This document shows positions 21,829-33,267 of a DNA stretch of 64,000 nt, in pieces. Both the position numbers and the translations under genes were made by a program. The first letter of the stretch is position 1, and each line of letters opens with the position of its first letter. This DNA comes from Asterella californica (taxonomy: Eukaryota; Streptophyta; Marchantiopsida; Marchantiales; Aytoniaceae). The stretch spans positions 7,192,001 to 7,256,000 of the forward strand of contig JAYKYS010000016.1 in the NCBI GenBank assembly GCA_036924285.1. The letters run 5' to 3'. The notes under the pieces were generated by a model. It worked only from the letters and a program-made list of their open reading frames with translations. It made no database searches and was not told the origin of the DNA.

Positions 21829-22512
21829 CCGGTGCCTTCTCTATCTCTTGGGCAGTAAACCTCCTTCCAACCACCGTTGGCTCTTGCTGAGACCTCTGCA
21901 CATCCTCCATCAGACCTGGTGCAAGTGGAGGAGCTTGAGAAGTAGAGGGGATGTCCTCTGGAGGAGCTGCTCGCCTCCTGGTGACTCTCTGTCTATCTCG
22001 AGTCTCATCAAGAACTCCAGTATCAAGTTCAGAGGCCTCGCATTGCCTCTTTTCCTCCACAGAAGCATCCTGTCAATGAACGTGTCTATCTACATCCAAG
22101 AATGCTCTGATAGAAGTAGCGTCTACAGGATCTCCCCATCCTGTGATCCTACGAATAGATTCGGCTCCTCTCTTTAGTATCTCAGAAGGAACTGGAGCCA
22201 CACTCTTCTCAGCAGTCCTATCTAGCAAAGTAGGACTAGAAGGGACGTCAATATGTCCAGCATATACATCAGAATTTACCAGTGATGTCATCAACGCAGT
22301 TGTCGTTGCAGTCGCAGCAATATGAGGTAGACTCCTCATGCCTCCTCGTCCAAATTGCGTGCTCAACGGCTCTCCAGTAGAAGAAAGGTGCAGCCTACCG
22401 TTTTGATAGCGAACCACACCATCTCGCAAAGTAGGTGTGAACTCTTGACAATCTCCTTGGAAATGATCAGGACTGTCACACCAAATACATCTACGAACAT
22501 GAGCACCTCCTG
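21829..22512 (-). pseudogene. E3: gag fragment of a gypsy element related to E2
   Basis: The minus strand reads a zinc knuckle CIWCDSPDHFQGDC (right end), then RGGMRSLPHIAATATTT, ITGWGDPVDATSIRAFL and an arginine/proline-rich tail (22060-21829). The order matches E2 gag. A stop (tca, about 22073) interrupts it. It is cut on the left by the E2 LTR and on the right by the R5 repeat, so E2 inserted into this older relative. Confidence 0.75.
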
Positions 22513-22900
22513 GACGGCTAATCTTAAACTATCTAAAACGACACGTAGCTCTAAAAGTGAACTTAAACCCGCTACAAAGCATGCATGGGCAACACGTAAG
22601 CACAACCCATGAGCTTAAACCCTAAGTTATGTACATTGAACATCATAGACAAGTAAGAAGTCACTTGCACAAGCGCACAAATGCTTGGATAAAATAACTA
22701 GCATACTATCAGTGTACTAGGACTTAAAACGTATAACACAACGGTAAATATATGCATGAAGGACTAGGAGTAACATCAAGCTAACTTCAACCGCTACTAA
22801 CTCCCAAGTGTCGGAGTAGAAGCGTAACCCATAGCCGCCAATGTCCACAGCCTTCAGAATCGACTTCTCTGACGTCTTAACTTCACCCAAAGAGACTAAC
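22513..22900 (-). repeat. Dispersed repeat R5, copy 2 (inverted relative to copy 1)
   Basis: This copy matches the reverse complement of 13600-13955, including the aacccatgagcttaaac and cggagtagaagcg blocks. Its inner end abuts the E3 gag at 22512/22513. No coding capacity is seen. Confidence 0.65.
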
Positions 22901-22910
22901 TCCTAGTAGA

Positions 22911-23465
22911 GAGGTGAATCATTCACTATGTGAAATGATTTACGTCATGACAGTGCTCCGTCCAATCAACCTCAGCAGCAAGGTAGAAATCAAAATCAGA
23001 ATCAACAAATTTGCACCTAGAATTATGGATCGTCATCGATACGTTGACACCAATGCCACCCACCACATGACATTCGATCATAATCAATTTTGTAAGTACA
23101 TTGAATGAGAAAATGCTCTTCAAGATCGGATTCCCTTAGGTGAGACACTTCAGTTCAAATTGAAGGCCACAACGACGTTGAAGTTAAACTCCTCAACGAC
23201 AAAATGTCTTAATTAAGGACGTCTTGCACGTCTCAACACTACGAAAGAATTTATTTTCAGCTTGAATGTTTGATTCCAAGGGTGGATGGTGCATAATCGA
23301 TAATGGTGCTTGTTATTTAGAAGACAAAAACATACATCCAATTGTCTCATGCACGCTAAGCAACGATCTCTTTTTACTTGGCTCGTCTGTCATTCCCGTG
23401 CACATTTCACATCTCTCTCAAGCACAACATGCACAGTTGAAGGCAGAGCACTCCCAATCCTTGCT
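22911..23465 (+). pseudogene. E5 copia: protease region
   Basis: A copia protease pattern can be read: VDTNATHHMTFDHNQFCKYIE (the Gly of DTGAT is replaced by Asn), then RIPLG and KDVLHVSTLRK-like remnants. After them come MFDSKGGWCIIDNGACYLEDK and SNDLFLLGSS. Frames break at 23106, near 23208 and near 23260. The expected GAG-pre-integrase LWHRRLGH block is missing, because sequence of unclear origin begins at about 23466. Confidence 0.75.
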
Positions 23466-24515
23466 TCCAACAATGCCTCTTGAAAATCTCTCTCGGAAGA
23501 GACTGGGAGGTCCCGAAGATGACCGATCGACCAACCGTGGTCGACCACGGCTCATACTACCTTTGCACCCCTTCACACAACCTACTCAGTTCGCAAATTC
23601 TCCACACTCACAGTCGAACCCAGTCCAAGGTTCTCATTCATTGAAGCCACGGATTGTCACATGACGACCATGGTCTCCACAATGATTGGTCACAAAGAGT
23701 TGGGACTCCTGCCCAAGAGAGAGCTCCACAAGGCTCGCTCCCTCCCACGCAAAAGTTTCGTGGCACGCTGTCTTATGCAGCGTGCTTCCAACCAATAACG
23801 GAGGAAGACACGGATTGTCATGAGAGCGATCCGTGCTCCGATGTCTAGGGCACAGCCCTTGATCCGAGGTTGTACACGGATGGACACGTCTCCCAATGAG
23901 GGGTGTCACCCCTACCTTCAAGGACGAAAGGGCACCAAGCTCCTTCACGGAAGAAGGGGCACAAGGCGCCTCCTTGAGATAGAGACACTATCCTCAATCT
24001 CGGAGGGCCATTGTTCTCAGTTTCCGTCCTCTTCTCATCCCTCTTGGAAGGAGGACGGCGGCGGTCTACTCCTCTATTTACAAAGGAATCCCCAGCTCCT
24101 CAAAGGTGAGAGAATTTTCACGCGAAGGAGTCAACCCGCGAGGAGTTGACTACACCGGCTGAGAGAGACTGACAGTCTCTTCCTCTTGAGACCTTATTCC
24201 ACTGAAAACTTCTTAGTTTCGAGAGTCCTCTCCATGATATCTCCGGGAGAGACTCCCGATTCAACACATGACATTTTGCTTACAATCCGTCATGCATTTG
24301 ATTGTGAACTCGCCCGCTCATGCCCGTCCTGCAATCATATCTTACATAGTCGACGAGTCCAACACGCCTATCTCTACTCTCTATCGATCTATCATTCATC
24401 CGCGCTTCGCTTATTTCACATTTGCCACCCCCACTGTCGACTTCTGACACAGACGGCTTGGTCACATCAGTTTTTCTCGGCTTGATCAACTTCGTTGTCA
24501 TCAGTCCGTTCTTGG
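23466..24515. mobile_element. Unidentified insertion of about 1 kb inside copia E5
   Basis: The copia protein order is interrupted between the protease end and the integrase zinc region, which resumes at about 24516 with IIHEFCALCLHGKQ. The inserted stretch has an LTR-like look: a ctcctctatttacaaagg TATA-like box near 24072 followed by a C/T-rich leader-like region. A polypyrimidine run also occurs. The edges may be TGAAAATCTC (left) and CTTACA (right), but I could not match target duplications. A solo LTR is the best guess. Confidence 0.4.
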
Positions 24516-25866
24516 CTTACATTTGTCTATCATTCACGAATTTTGCGCTCTGTGTTTGCATGGCAAGCAAGCCCACACAAAATTTCTGCGTGCCGTCACA
24601 ACTCGTGTCCTTCTCGAAATTGTCCATTCTGACATTAATGATCGCATTTCTCTTTGCACATTTTCCGAATACGAGTACTTCATGACTATGACTGATGACT
24701 ACTCTCACTATACCGTTGTTCGTCTGCTACACTACAAGAGCGGCTGCTTCATAGCATTCAAGGAGTTTCACACATTCGCCGAGCGCCAAATTGACAAGAA
24801 ACTCAAGACTCTATGCTCTGACAACCGTGATGAGTTACGATCTACCCTCTTTGATGCATATTGTCAAGAGCATGGGATCCAATGTAGCTGACCGTCCCTA
24901 ACACTACTCAGCAGAACAGGGTAGCTGAGTGTAAAAACCGCACCCTCTTGAACTCTGCCTGAGCTATGATGTTTTCAACAGGATTAGAGAAACAGTTTTG
25001 GGATGAGGCTCTTAATTGTCCCACCAAGGCCATCGATCTTACCACTACTCCCTTTGAGCTCTGGCATGGCCGCAAGCCCCCCATTTCACATCTTCGAGTT
25101 TTTGGCTACACAGCTTTTGCTAACATACATGAGACTCACCGCTCCAAAGATAGTCACTCTCATGCGTGCATCCCCAATGCAAATCTGACGGTCATACTTT
25201 TGTTTCTCGCGATGTTATCTTTGATGAGTCTTTCTCTGCATCGACTTCATCCTCTCCTAACCTGGCTCTCACTTCTATCACCGATGATGCAACTCAGAAT
25301 GATGTGCACTTCTTTCATCACCATCCTCCTCCTTCGAGTTTAGCCCCTATCCTTTCAGTGCGAGCTACTCTTCTCTCTCTGAGTTCATTTGTTTCGCCTC
25401 TTTTTGTTCCACCTCCCGCCTTCGGTCCTTCTGTTGGTCTTGACCTCGGTCATCTTTCAAGCAGTAGCCTTGGTCCGGATCTCGTTCCTTCTATACCCTC
25501 GGTGGGATTTGAAGGAGGAGGAATTGACGGAGACATACATCACACACCGACTCAATCTATGGCTAGCTCATCCACTAGTAGCCCACAGTCACATAGTTCA
25601 CCTTATTCTACTATGCACTTATTTTCTCCCGTCCGAACTAGACATAGTACTAATGTAGAGAATCTGAGCATGCTACACCCATACCTACATCGTTCACCAC
25701 CACCCTCTCCACCACCGCAATCAAATGAGATTGAGATTGCAGCATCATCTCTTCCCATCGAGATCCAAGCACCACCACCACTCTGACGATCAACACGTCA
25801 ATCCAACCCTCCTAATCACGATCTAGTTGAAGGTTATGACACAATGACTTCGATCTCGAAGACACG
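24516..25866 (+). pseudogene. E5 copia: integrase and linker to RT
   Basis: The frame shows the zinc region CALCLHGKQAHTKF, the first catalytic Asp (IVHSDIN), YFMTMTDDYSHYTVV, then LCSDNRDELRS where copia has SDNGGEF. HGIQCS leads to a stop, and a degraded QQN.VAE.KNRT block follows (about 24905-24945). Next come FWDEALNC, FELWHGRKPPISHLRVFG and SDGHTFVSRDVIFDES, then a proline/serine-rich linker (25200-25786). The E4 unit interrupts the element at 25868. Confidence 0.85.
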
Positions 25867-25867
25867 G
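25863..25867 (+). repeat. Target-site duplication of E4, left copy (CACGG)
   Basis: CACGG directly precedes the TG end of E4 and recurs at 31753-31757 after its CA end. The undisturbed site in the tandem copy reads gacacgcataaataag near 32426, which confirms what the target looked like. Confidence 0.9.
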
Positions 25868-27829
25868 TGTGGTGCCCACAATTTACAAGATTCACAAATT
25901 TTTGAAATTTTTAAGGTTAATAACTTGTTTGTATAACTGAAGAAGCTTTGTTACTTAAGATTACGGCTTCCTTAGAAGGAAGATCATCTTACGATCTTTT
26001 TCCTAATAAGAAGTTGACTTCTTTGGAAGACGGCCGTCTTCCGAGAAGCGTCTTCTCGGTTGTGTCTTCCGAAGACGGAACACGGCGGAAGACGGAAGAC
26101 ACGTATCTTCCGGAAGACGGCAACCGCGGAAGCTTAATCACATAAGAAGTAGGTGTACCTACTAGTAGCACCGAGTAGGTTAGATAAGTCGGGTAAGTCG
26201 AGGACCCCTAAACTGCACGAGAAGATGCGCAGGAAGCGCATTAGCACAGAAACACTACCGCTTCCCCCGCATCGAGCTCATTTTTGGCTAGAAGATCGAG
26301 TTGGAAGGTGATCGACTTGAGTGAGGAGGGCCAGCAGAGTGAAATTGAGTAGAGCTAGGATCGATTCACAGCTAGGAAGAAGGCGAGGGCGAATCGCTGA
26401 GAGTAGGAAGCATATCGAGCTGAAAGAGTCTTATGAAGACTCTCACAAACAGACATTGAAGGACGGCTGAGAAAAATCGAAGGTGGAGTCTTGTTCGATT
26501 GAGGTGTAGCAAGGAATTGACGACGAAAGCAGCTCTGTGGAGTCGCATTGGAGCTGGAGTCAGAGTCGGAAGCGCGCGAAAGATTGAAGACATCTCGAGA
26601 AGCAGACAAAAGATTGTTTGAGGTTCTTCCCATGTTCTCTTCCCTTCCCACCGCTTCTCGCCTTTTGTTTGGTATCCCCCGTGCTTCCCCGGTTGTTTGC
26701 AAGTAAACCGATCGATTGATTCCCTCCCCACATTTTTCCTTCTGTGACATTGGACGTGGAAGCGCTGCCCAATTTTTGACAGCCATCTTCTTGCTTCTTC
26801 TCGAGTTGCAATTCGAGCTTTCCTGCCCATCGTCCTCAAATTCGAGATCACAGCTATCAATTTCCCTACCCTACTGCACTTCTACTCCCGAAACCTTGAA
26901 CAGAAGACGCTTCGGAAGATCTGAACATCTTCGGAAGTCGCTTCGGAAGTCTGACTGTCTTCGGAAGACAAATGTGTGCAATTCGTATCAAGGGTGGATT
27001 GGATTTGCTTTTGTGTTAAGAGAGGCTTGGTACGAATCCCGAGTGGCTTGGTGAGTTGTTTGTTATTTCGAGAAGCTGAAAGTCGAGAACTAGGCATGTA
27101 CCTCCCGATCTTCCAAGCTTCTCAAATCCACATCTTCCTAGAGAGACTAGGAAGACTGACAGAATGCGCGAGAAGACGTGAGGGTCCGTTACGGGTCTCT
27201 TCTGTCCGACCCATAGCAGCTTATTCTTTCTTCTTCCCGAACTTAGAAGAGAGTTGTGAGAAGTCTTGCTGGCAGAATCTGGAGAGAATGGTCGAGAGTC
27301 ATGTCTTCTCATCATGCAGCAAGCTTCTTCTGAGTGTGTATGAGAGGTGAGAAGTCAGAAGAACAGAGTGCGAATGTCTTGTGTCTGTTGTGAGGTTAGA
27401 TTGCGTGGAGGAAGCGGAAGACAGGTGAGACCAGTGAAGGAAAGCCTGACTTCGGAAAGTCTTCCGAGAACGGTATTGAATCGGAAGCTGTCCCGGGAGT
27501 CTTCCTAGAGGTCACTGTCACCGCACGAGCCCGCAACCATCTTCTGAACTTGTCATACACTTTATTTCTCGCATATCTTGTATCTTCTGTAGGAAGTAAG
27601 ATGTAATGCAAGGTGGGTTGTCTTCTTAGGAATCCATGCGAGGCCTTGCTTAGTTAAGATTGTTTAGATATAGCTCGGAAGACGAGAGCTACTTAGGAAG
27701 CACTGTTAGGATCCCGGAAGACGGAGTAGCTGTCTTCTGAGAGTGGAAGCTAGACTGTGAGAACTTGAGAAGGACTGAACCTTCGGCTCACAATAAGTAC
27801 GTGTGGCTTAGTGCAACAGAGTTTCAAGT
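25868..27829 (+). other. E4 upstream half (U3-like), no convincing gene
   Basis: About 2 kb separates the unit start from its reading frame. It contains a cluster of complementary gtcttc and gaagac motifs around 26020-26120 that could fold strongly. It also has segments matched in order by 51590-53500. Minus-strand frames at 26355-26860 overlap each other in two frames and are not conserved as proteins in the other copy, so I do not call them genes. Confidence 0.6.
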
Positions 27830-30124
27830 ATGTCAATGCATCCTCGAGGGTTGGTGTTACCGGCAGCAGAACTGACGGAGACCAAACCCTTCATCAAGGA
27901 GTTAGGTCTCGACTTCTTCCTGTGGGATTGGAACCTCGCCGACTAGGGTCTTCTAGAGGAGGTTTGGGCAGCCTTACAGCCTCGCAACCGTGTACTTGCA
28001 AAGGTAGGAGTAGCTCGTCGAAGACCATCTTCCTCGACAGAGGAGTGATGGCGCAGGGCCTTTCACAAGTCAGAATCTGAGAACGGAGGTTGTTGACTCG
28101 AGAAGAAGATCTTACCCATGATCTCGGGTAAGTGACATGTGTCTGGAAGCACAACTTGTCTCTTCCTGGAGGACAAGCAGGGAAGAAACGGCTGGAAGGT
28201 TGAATCTTATCGGGAGCCGCAGAAGCGTCTTCTAGCGAAGCTGTTCCTTCACCTCTTTCCCAAGGAGAAAACGCAAAAGATGAGGTACCTTGGAGATCAG
28301 GACGTGGAGTTCCTGGAAACAATGTGTGCCGGAGAGAATGTCAACTGGGGCACGTTCTTCCACGCTTATGTACAGACAGAGCTGGTGTACTTAGGTACCT
28401 TGGCAGGAGGACATCTTACTCCGTTCTTTTGTTACCTGTACGTGGTCAAGGGAGATCTCACGGAAGATCAGTTGGCAAGATATGGGCCAACAGGGCAGCA
28501 CGAGACGAAGGAGGAGACCTCGAGAGAAGACGACCGAGCAGCAGCGATGACTCTCCCTTCCACTCTGATGTCGCAGATGAGACCCGGTACTCATCAGAAG
28601 ACGCTTCTAGTGAGGGAAGCCGACTCCAATGGGTCGAAAGACGCGACACCACCAAGGAAGATGGGTCCTAGGAGTGTACCTAGGAAGACCACCTCCTTTC
28701 TGATCATTCATTCTGGATTGGAGTCCGACTCACAAGAGGAGCCATTGAGTACCCAAGCTGCGCAAAAGACCGCTTCTGCAACACCAGGGAGTCTTCCGAA
28801 GACTCCAGAAGACGAAGGTTGGATGGACACTCCTACTGCGATGCGAGGAAGCGCAGTAAAGAGGACCACTTCTGCCATGGGGAGAGATCTTCCACCCCGG
28901 AAGATGAGAAGAGTAGCTTCTTTTCGCGCGCAGAAGCAGAAGACCATAGTGGTGGAAGAGGCATCCTTGCCTCTGGAAGACAAGGTCGACACCTCTGATC
29001 GGATTGTGGAGATGAGCTTGTCTTCCACGAGAAGAAGACTGGAGGAGTTCAGTGCCTTCTTCCACTCAGAGATCCAGCCAGCTATGGAGTTGATCGAGAA
29101 GTGAGCGAAGGCTCAGGAGAAGCCACTACAGCCTGGATTCGATCTGCGCACCCTGATGCGGCAGGAAGAAGGCCAGAAGCAGGTAGAAGCGCTGGACGCC
29201 AACCTCCGCACCACGGAGAAGCTCGCAGCGAAGTACAAGACGGAAGCAGTCGCTTCTGCCAAGGAGTTAGCACAGTTGAAGAAAAGCAACCAAGAGTTGC
29301 AGGCGCGTTTACAGCAGCGTGACCAGGAGGTTCTGCGAGTGCGGGGTAAGATCACCGCTCTTGCAGAGGAGAAGACAACATGAAAGACACTGCGGGAATC
29401 CGCAGAAGCGCAAACTACAGCCGAGAAGATGCAGCGGGAAGCAGCGGAAGCTCGTGCGCAAGGGATGTTAGCTCAGTCGGTGGAAGCGCTTCGGAAGAAG
29501 TTTAACTTCACCGCGGGTAGGAAGCTTCTTACCTTAGCTAGAGAATGGGATGACGAGTCCAGAGCGATGTTGATAGAGTGCAAAGAGAGCATGTTCAGGT
29601 ACTTGCATCGGCAGATAGAGGGAGTGAAGACACTCTATGATCTTCCCTTGATTCCGTCACCCACAACTGCATCTTCCCAAGCCCCAGCACCATCGACCGG
29701 ATCTGACTTGGAGAAGGAGGAGTTCGACCTCGCTGTCCACTTGGTAGTGACAGCGTTGGAAGCCGAGAAGATCCCGGAAGAAGCCCCGGAAGACAAGATG
29801 TCTTCTGGAAGACAAGAAGAAGAGCTGTCTTCCCAGGTATTCCGAGTGGAGGAAGCGACTTCCCCGGACCCCTATGAGGTCACCATGGCTCCCAGTGTCG
29901 AACTAGTGCCTCAGAAGAGCGAGGAAGCACAAATCGACCTAGCTTCCCAGAAGACGCTTCTGTCTTCCGAAGCAGCAGCAGTAGAGCCAACGACGAATGT
30001 TGAGGAGGAAGACACCTCAGTGACACCCGAGGTATTTGCAGGGCTTCTCAGCTTATCAGAAGCCGAGTTAGGAGTTCAGGTAGGAGTAGATCCAATGGAG
30101 ATTGCATCTGAGCAATTAGAGTAG
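27830..30124 (+). pseudogene. E4 internal reading frame: globular plus coiled-coil protein with six premature stops
   Basis: One frame runs from ATG 27830 (MSMHPRGL) to TAG 30122-30124. It is broken at 27944 (TAG), 28046, 28094, 28133, 29102 and 29381 (all TGA). The first 220 or so residues look globular (HVSGSTTCLFLEDKQGRNGW, VNWGTFFHAYVQTELVYLG, FFCYLYVVKGDL). A Ser/Thr/Lys-rich linker follows, then a long coiled coil (about 29150-29600: KSNQELQARLQQRDQEVL) and an acidic tail. A globular domain followed by a coiled coil recalls the plant putative gypsy-type transposon proteins (Pfam Transposase_28), a resemblance from memory only. The copy at 53502-55390 has TGG at several positions where this one has TGA, so the ancestral frame was probably open. 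Confidence 0.6.
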
Positions 30125-31752
30125 GTAGCAAAGCGCAGAAGACAAGTTGACTTGTCCAAACTTAGTAGGAACCGAACATGCTATCTTAGGAGATCACAGT
30201 TTTAGTGTAATATTAGATAGATGACCATGTGGCAGAATAGGCAGCATAGGAGTAGTAAGGTCGATGGCTAATTAGGAAGGGGAACCGCTTGCATGTGGGG
30301 TGGCAGCCTTCAGACAGCGCCCATCTCTCCCTGGTTGTAGTCGAGGATTGGAGGAGATTCCCTCTGCGTCTCAAGGCAAATGCATAAGTAGGATCGAAGA
30401 GTAAGATTTCATGCACACTAGGAACACATTGCACACTAGGCACATTACACACACATATGCCTCACTGTGAGTAGGAACACCTTATACACAGGAAGTGCAT
30501 TTGTGCACACACTGTTGTGCGCACACACACTACACCCGATGTTAGAGACATACGAATAGATTGGGATTATATCGGAGGGGTCTGCATGCTCGTTGCCAGC
30601 AGTGGTTCAAATGTAGATGGATGCAGTGGATAGTTTAGGAGCAGGGAACGGCATCCTCGTGTAGTCCTGCTGGCTAGACTGGTGTGTCGAGGAGTAGGAG
30701 CAGAAAGTAGAGGGAGTGAGCTTCCCAACACCAATGTGCCTTCTTCTCAGGGAATGGATTACTGATTTGAGTGTAGAAGCTTTGCATATGTCCTAGCGGT
30801 AGTGGGTTTCCTTGAATTCACTCTCGATTGTGCATGGAGAGCGTTCTTCTTGAGTGGTTGTGACTGTCAGCAGTTGTGCAGATTCGTAGCTTGGCCCGTC
30901 CAGTGGAGCACTTCGGATCCACGTACGGACGGTCTTATGGGTAAGGGATCCCAGAAGACAGAGTAGTCAGAGCAGCGAGAGAAGAAGAAAGAAGCCTTCT
31001 TCCCACAGTAGAAGACGACATCCTCAAGTAGAAGACTGTGTAATTGTACACACGTTTGTTGTCTTCCTCCCCAAACTATTACAAGCAGGGATGGCTTGTT
31101 AGTCAGGATCCGGACTAGAAGCCTGTCGGAGTCTTAATTTCTTATTCTTATCTTGTCTTTCTCTCGTTTGGATTTTCCCTTCTTCCCCATCTTCTTACCT
31201 TCTTATCTTCTTCTAGTGAGCTTCCGAGACTTCTATTGAGCTTCCGTGAAGGTGAATGTCGTTGTAGTGCTGCAGGAAGACCGTTTCCATAGACAGAAGC
31301 TAGGGAAGGCTACAAGGGACATACACCATGTGATTGAGAGAGAGAGAGAGCAAGGTGTAACAGCCGTTGCTGGTTGACTTCTACGAAGCAAGAGTAGTCT
31401 TCTGGAGGTGTGAGAAGCCGAGTTGAACCTCCAGAAGCCGAGAATTGTTTCGGGAAGACGGTGCTGAGAAGACCGAAAGAAGTGACATGAAAGCAGGAAG
31501 TGTCTTCCCAAGCATCTCTGTAGATAGTTGTGTGATATTTTAGTTAGTAGTTGTTTGTTTAGGTCCAGAGCACCTTTTGGAGGGTCTAGAAGCCGTGTGG
31601 TTTTGTGAGAAGACAGGATTTCTAGGCAAAACCCATGTGTTTGTGTGTTTGAACAGATCTTAGAACTTAGAACAGCGTTACTTGTGCAAATCTTCTGTGG
31701 GAACGAGATCTTGTATACTAAATGGGCAAAGGAGTAATCTTGCGACACTACA
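30125..31752 (+). other. E4 downstream part (R-U5-like), no gene
   Basis: This is non-coding. Short CACA repeats occur at 30415-30535 (acacacacatatgc, cacacacacac-like). The segment 30630-31450 is present inverted in the other copy (55690-56635). The last 240 bp (ttaggtccagagca... to gacactaca) match 57010-57091. Confidence 0.6.
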
Positions 31753-31757
31753 CACGG

Positions 31758-32337
31758 ATAAATAAGAAGCGTGCCCTAATGATGACTTTGAGACCAGCCC
31801 CGATGGAACCCAACTCCTTCCAAGAGGCTCTATCATCTTCAGATGCTGCTCCATGATCTGGGACCATCAGAAAAGAGCTCAAGTCCCACGAGGAGAATGA
31901 TATGTGGACACTCACAGACTTACCACATGACAAAGGTCCATAACCAACAGGTGGACTTTCAAGTTGAAGCTGAATTCAGATGGGTCCATTGCTCGATACA
32001 AGATACGGTTGGTGACTTGAGGATTCACTCAATTGTATGGGCTCGACTGTACTGACATCTTCTTCTCGGTGGTCCGTGTGCAATCAGTGCGATTGATACT
32101 AGCAATCGCAGCTCAACACAACCTCCATGTCCATCAGATGGATGTGAAGACAACATTCCTGGATGAGACGCTGAACGAAGAGATCTCTACATGGTTGTGG
32201 ACGACATCAATGCCCTAGAAACCGATAAAATATGCAGACTACTTCATAAACTTTATGGATTGAAGTAATCTTCTAGAGAATGATATTTGATCATAGATAA
32301 GTTCTTACCTTCTCTTAAGTACTTACTCTCTCTCACT
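31758..32337 (+). pseudogene. E5 copia RT segment, tandem copy 1
   Basis: The frames encode the copia RT start (EPNSFQEALSS-like, IRKELKSHEENDMWTLTDL) and AIAAQHNLHVHQMDVKTTFLDETLNEEI. Frame breaks and stops occur. Together with 25775-25867 it forms a unit of about 670 bp that is repeated at 32338-32990. E4 sits inside this copy only. Confidence 0.8.
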
Positions 32338-33267
32338 ACCACCACTCTGGCGATCAACATGTCAATCCAACCCTCCTAATCGCAATTAGCTGAAGGTTAT
32401 GACACTACGACTTTGATCTCAAAGACACGCATAAATAAGAAGCGTGTCCTAATGATGACTTTGAGACCAGTCCCGATGGAACCCAACTCCTACCAAGAGG
32501 CTCTATCATCTCCAGATGCTGCTCGATGATCCGAGACGATCAGAAAAGAGCTCAAGTCCCACGAGGAGAATGATACATGGACACTCACAGACTTATCACA
32601 CGGACAAAGGTCCATAACCAACAGGTGGACTTTCAAGTTGAAGCTGAACTCAGATGGGTCCATTGCTCGATACAATGTACGGTTGGTGACTTGAGATTCA
32701 CTCAATTGTATGAGCTCGACTATACTAACACCTTCTTCTGGTGGTCCATGTACAATCAGTGCGATTGATACTAGCAATTGCAGCTCAACACAACCTCCAT
32801 GTCCATCAGATGGATGTGAAGACAACATTCTTGGATGAGACGCTGAACGAAGAGATCTACATGGTTGTGGACGGCGTCAATGCCCTAGAAACCGATAAAA
32901 TGTGCAGACTACTTTGTAAACTTTATGGATTGAAGCAATCTTCTAGAGAATAATATTTGATCATAGATAAATTCTTACTTTCTCTTGGGTTCAATAAGTC
33001 AAGAGGTGATGATAAGGTATACTACATCAATAAGGATAATCAGTTCGTCATCCTCCACTTTATGTTGATGACATAATCATAGCAAGCAGCAGCGAAGGAT
33101 TGCTGACATACATAAAAAATAACCTCAACGCAAGGTTCAAGATGAGTGACATTGGTAATATCCACCATTGCTTGAGTATAGAGATTAACCGAAACCGAGC
33201 AGAAGGATGGATCAGACTCAGTCAAACCTTGTATTTGACCCAAAAGTTATTCCAGTTTGGCTTATAA
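32338..33267 (+). pseudogene. E5 copia RT segment, tandem copy 2, and RT C-terminal part
   Basis: The second copy repeats the linker end and RT start, reads MDVKTTFLDETLNEEIYMVV and CKLYGLKQSSRE, then continues beyond copy 1. The continuation reads FNKSRGDDKVYYINKDNQFVIL, a shifted YVDD site (ttatgttgatgac near 33060-33074) and FKMSDIGNIHHCLSIEI. The catalytic box is out of frame with its surroundings by one base. Confidence 0.8.

Larger units (their letters stand above)
25868..31752 (+). mobile_element. E4: 5885-bp TG...CA unit with CACGG target duplication, probably a giant solo LTR
   Basis: It begins TGTGGTGCCC and ends GACACTACA, flanked by identical 5-bp duplications, and it splits a copia RT-linker frame. 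No internal copy of its first few hundred bases is found near its end, so it has no terminal repeats of its own. The homologous unit at 51590-57091 starts (TGTGGTGTCC) right after the pol end of gypsy element E8 and ends with ...GACACTACA. The simplest reading is that both are LTRs of one family of 5.5-5.9 kb, and that E4 is a solo LTR. It contains a long degraded reading frame and very many GAAGAC/GTCTTC hexamers. Confidence 0.75.

Noticed and set aside
26355..26860. Three overlapping minus-strand frames in E4
   Set aside because: They occupy two frames at once in biased, GA-rich sequence and are not kept in the homologous copy.
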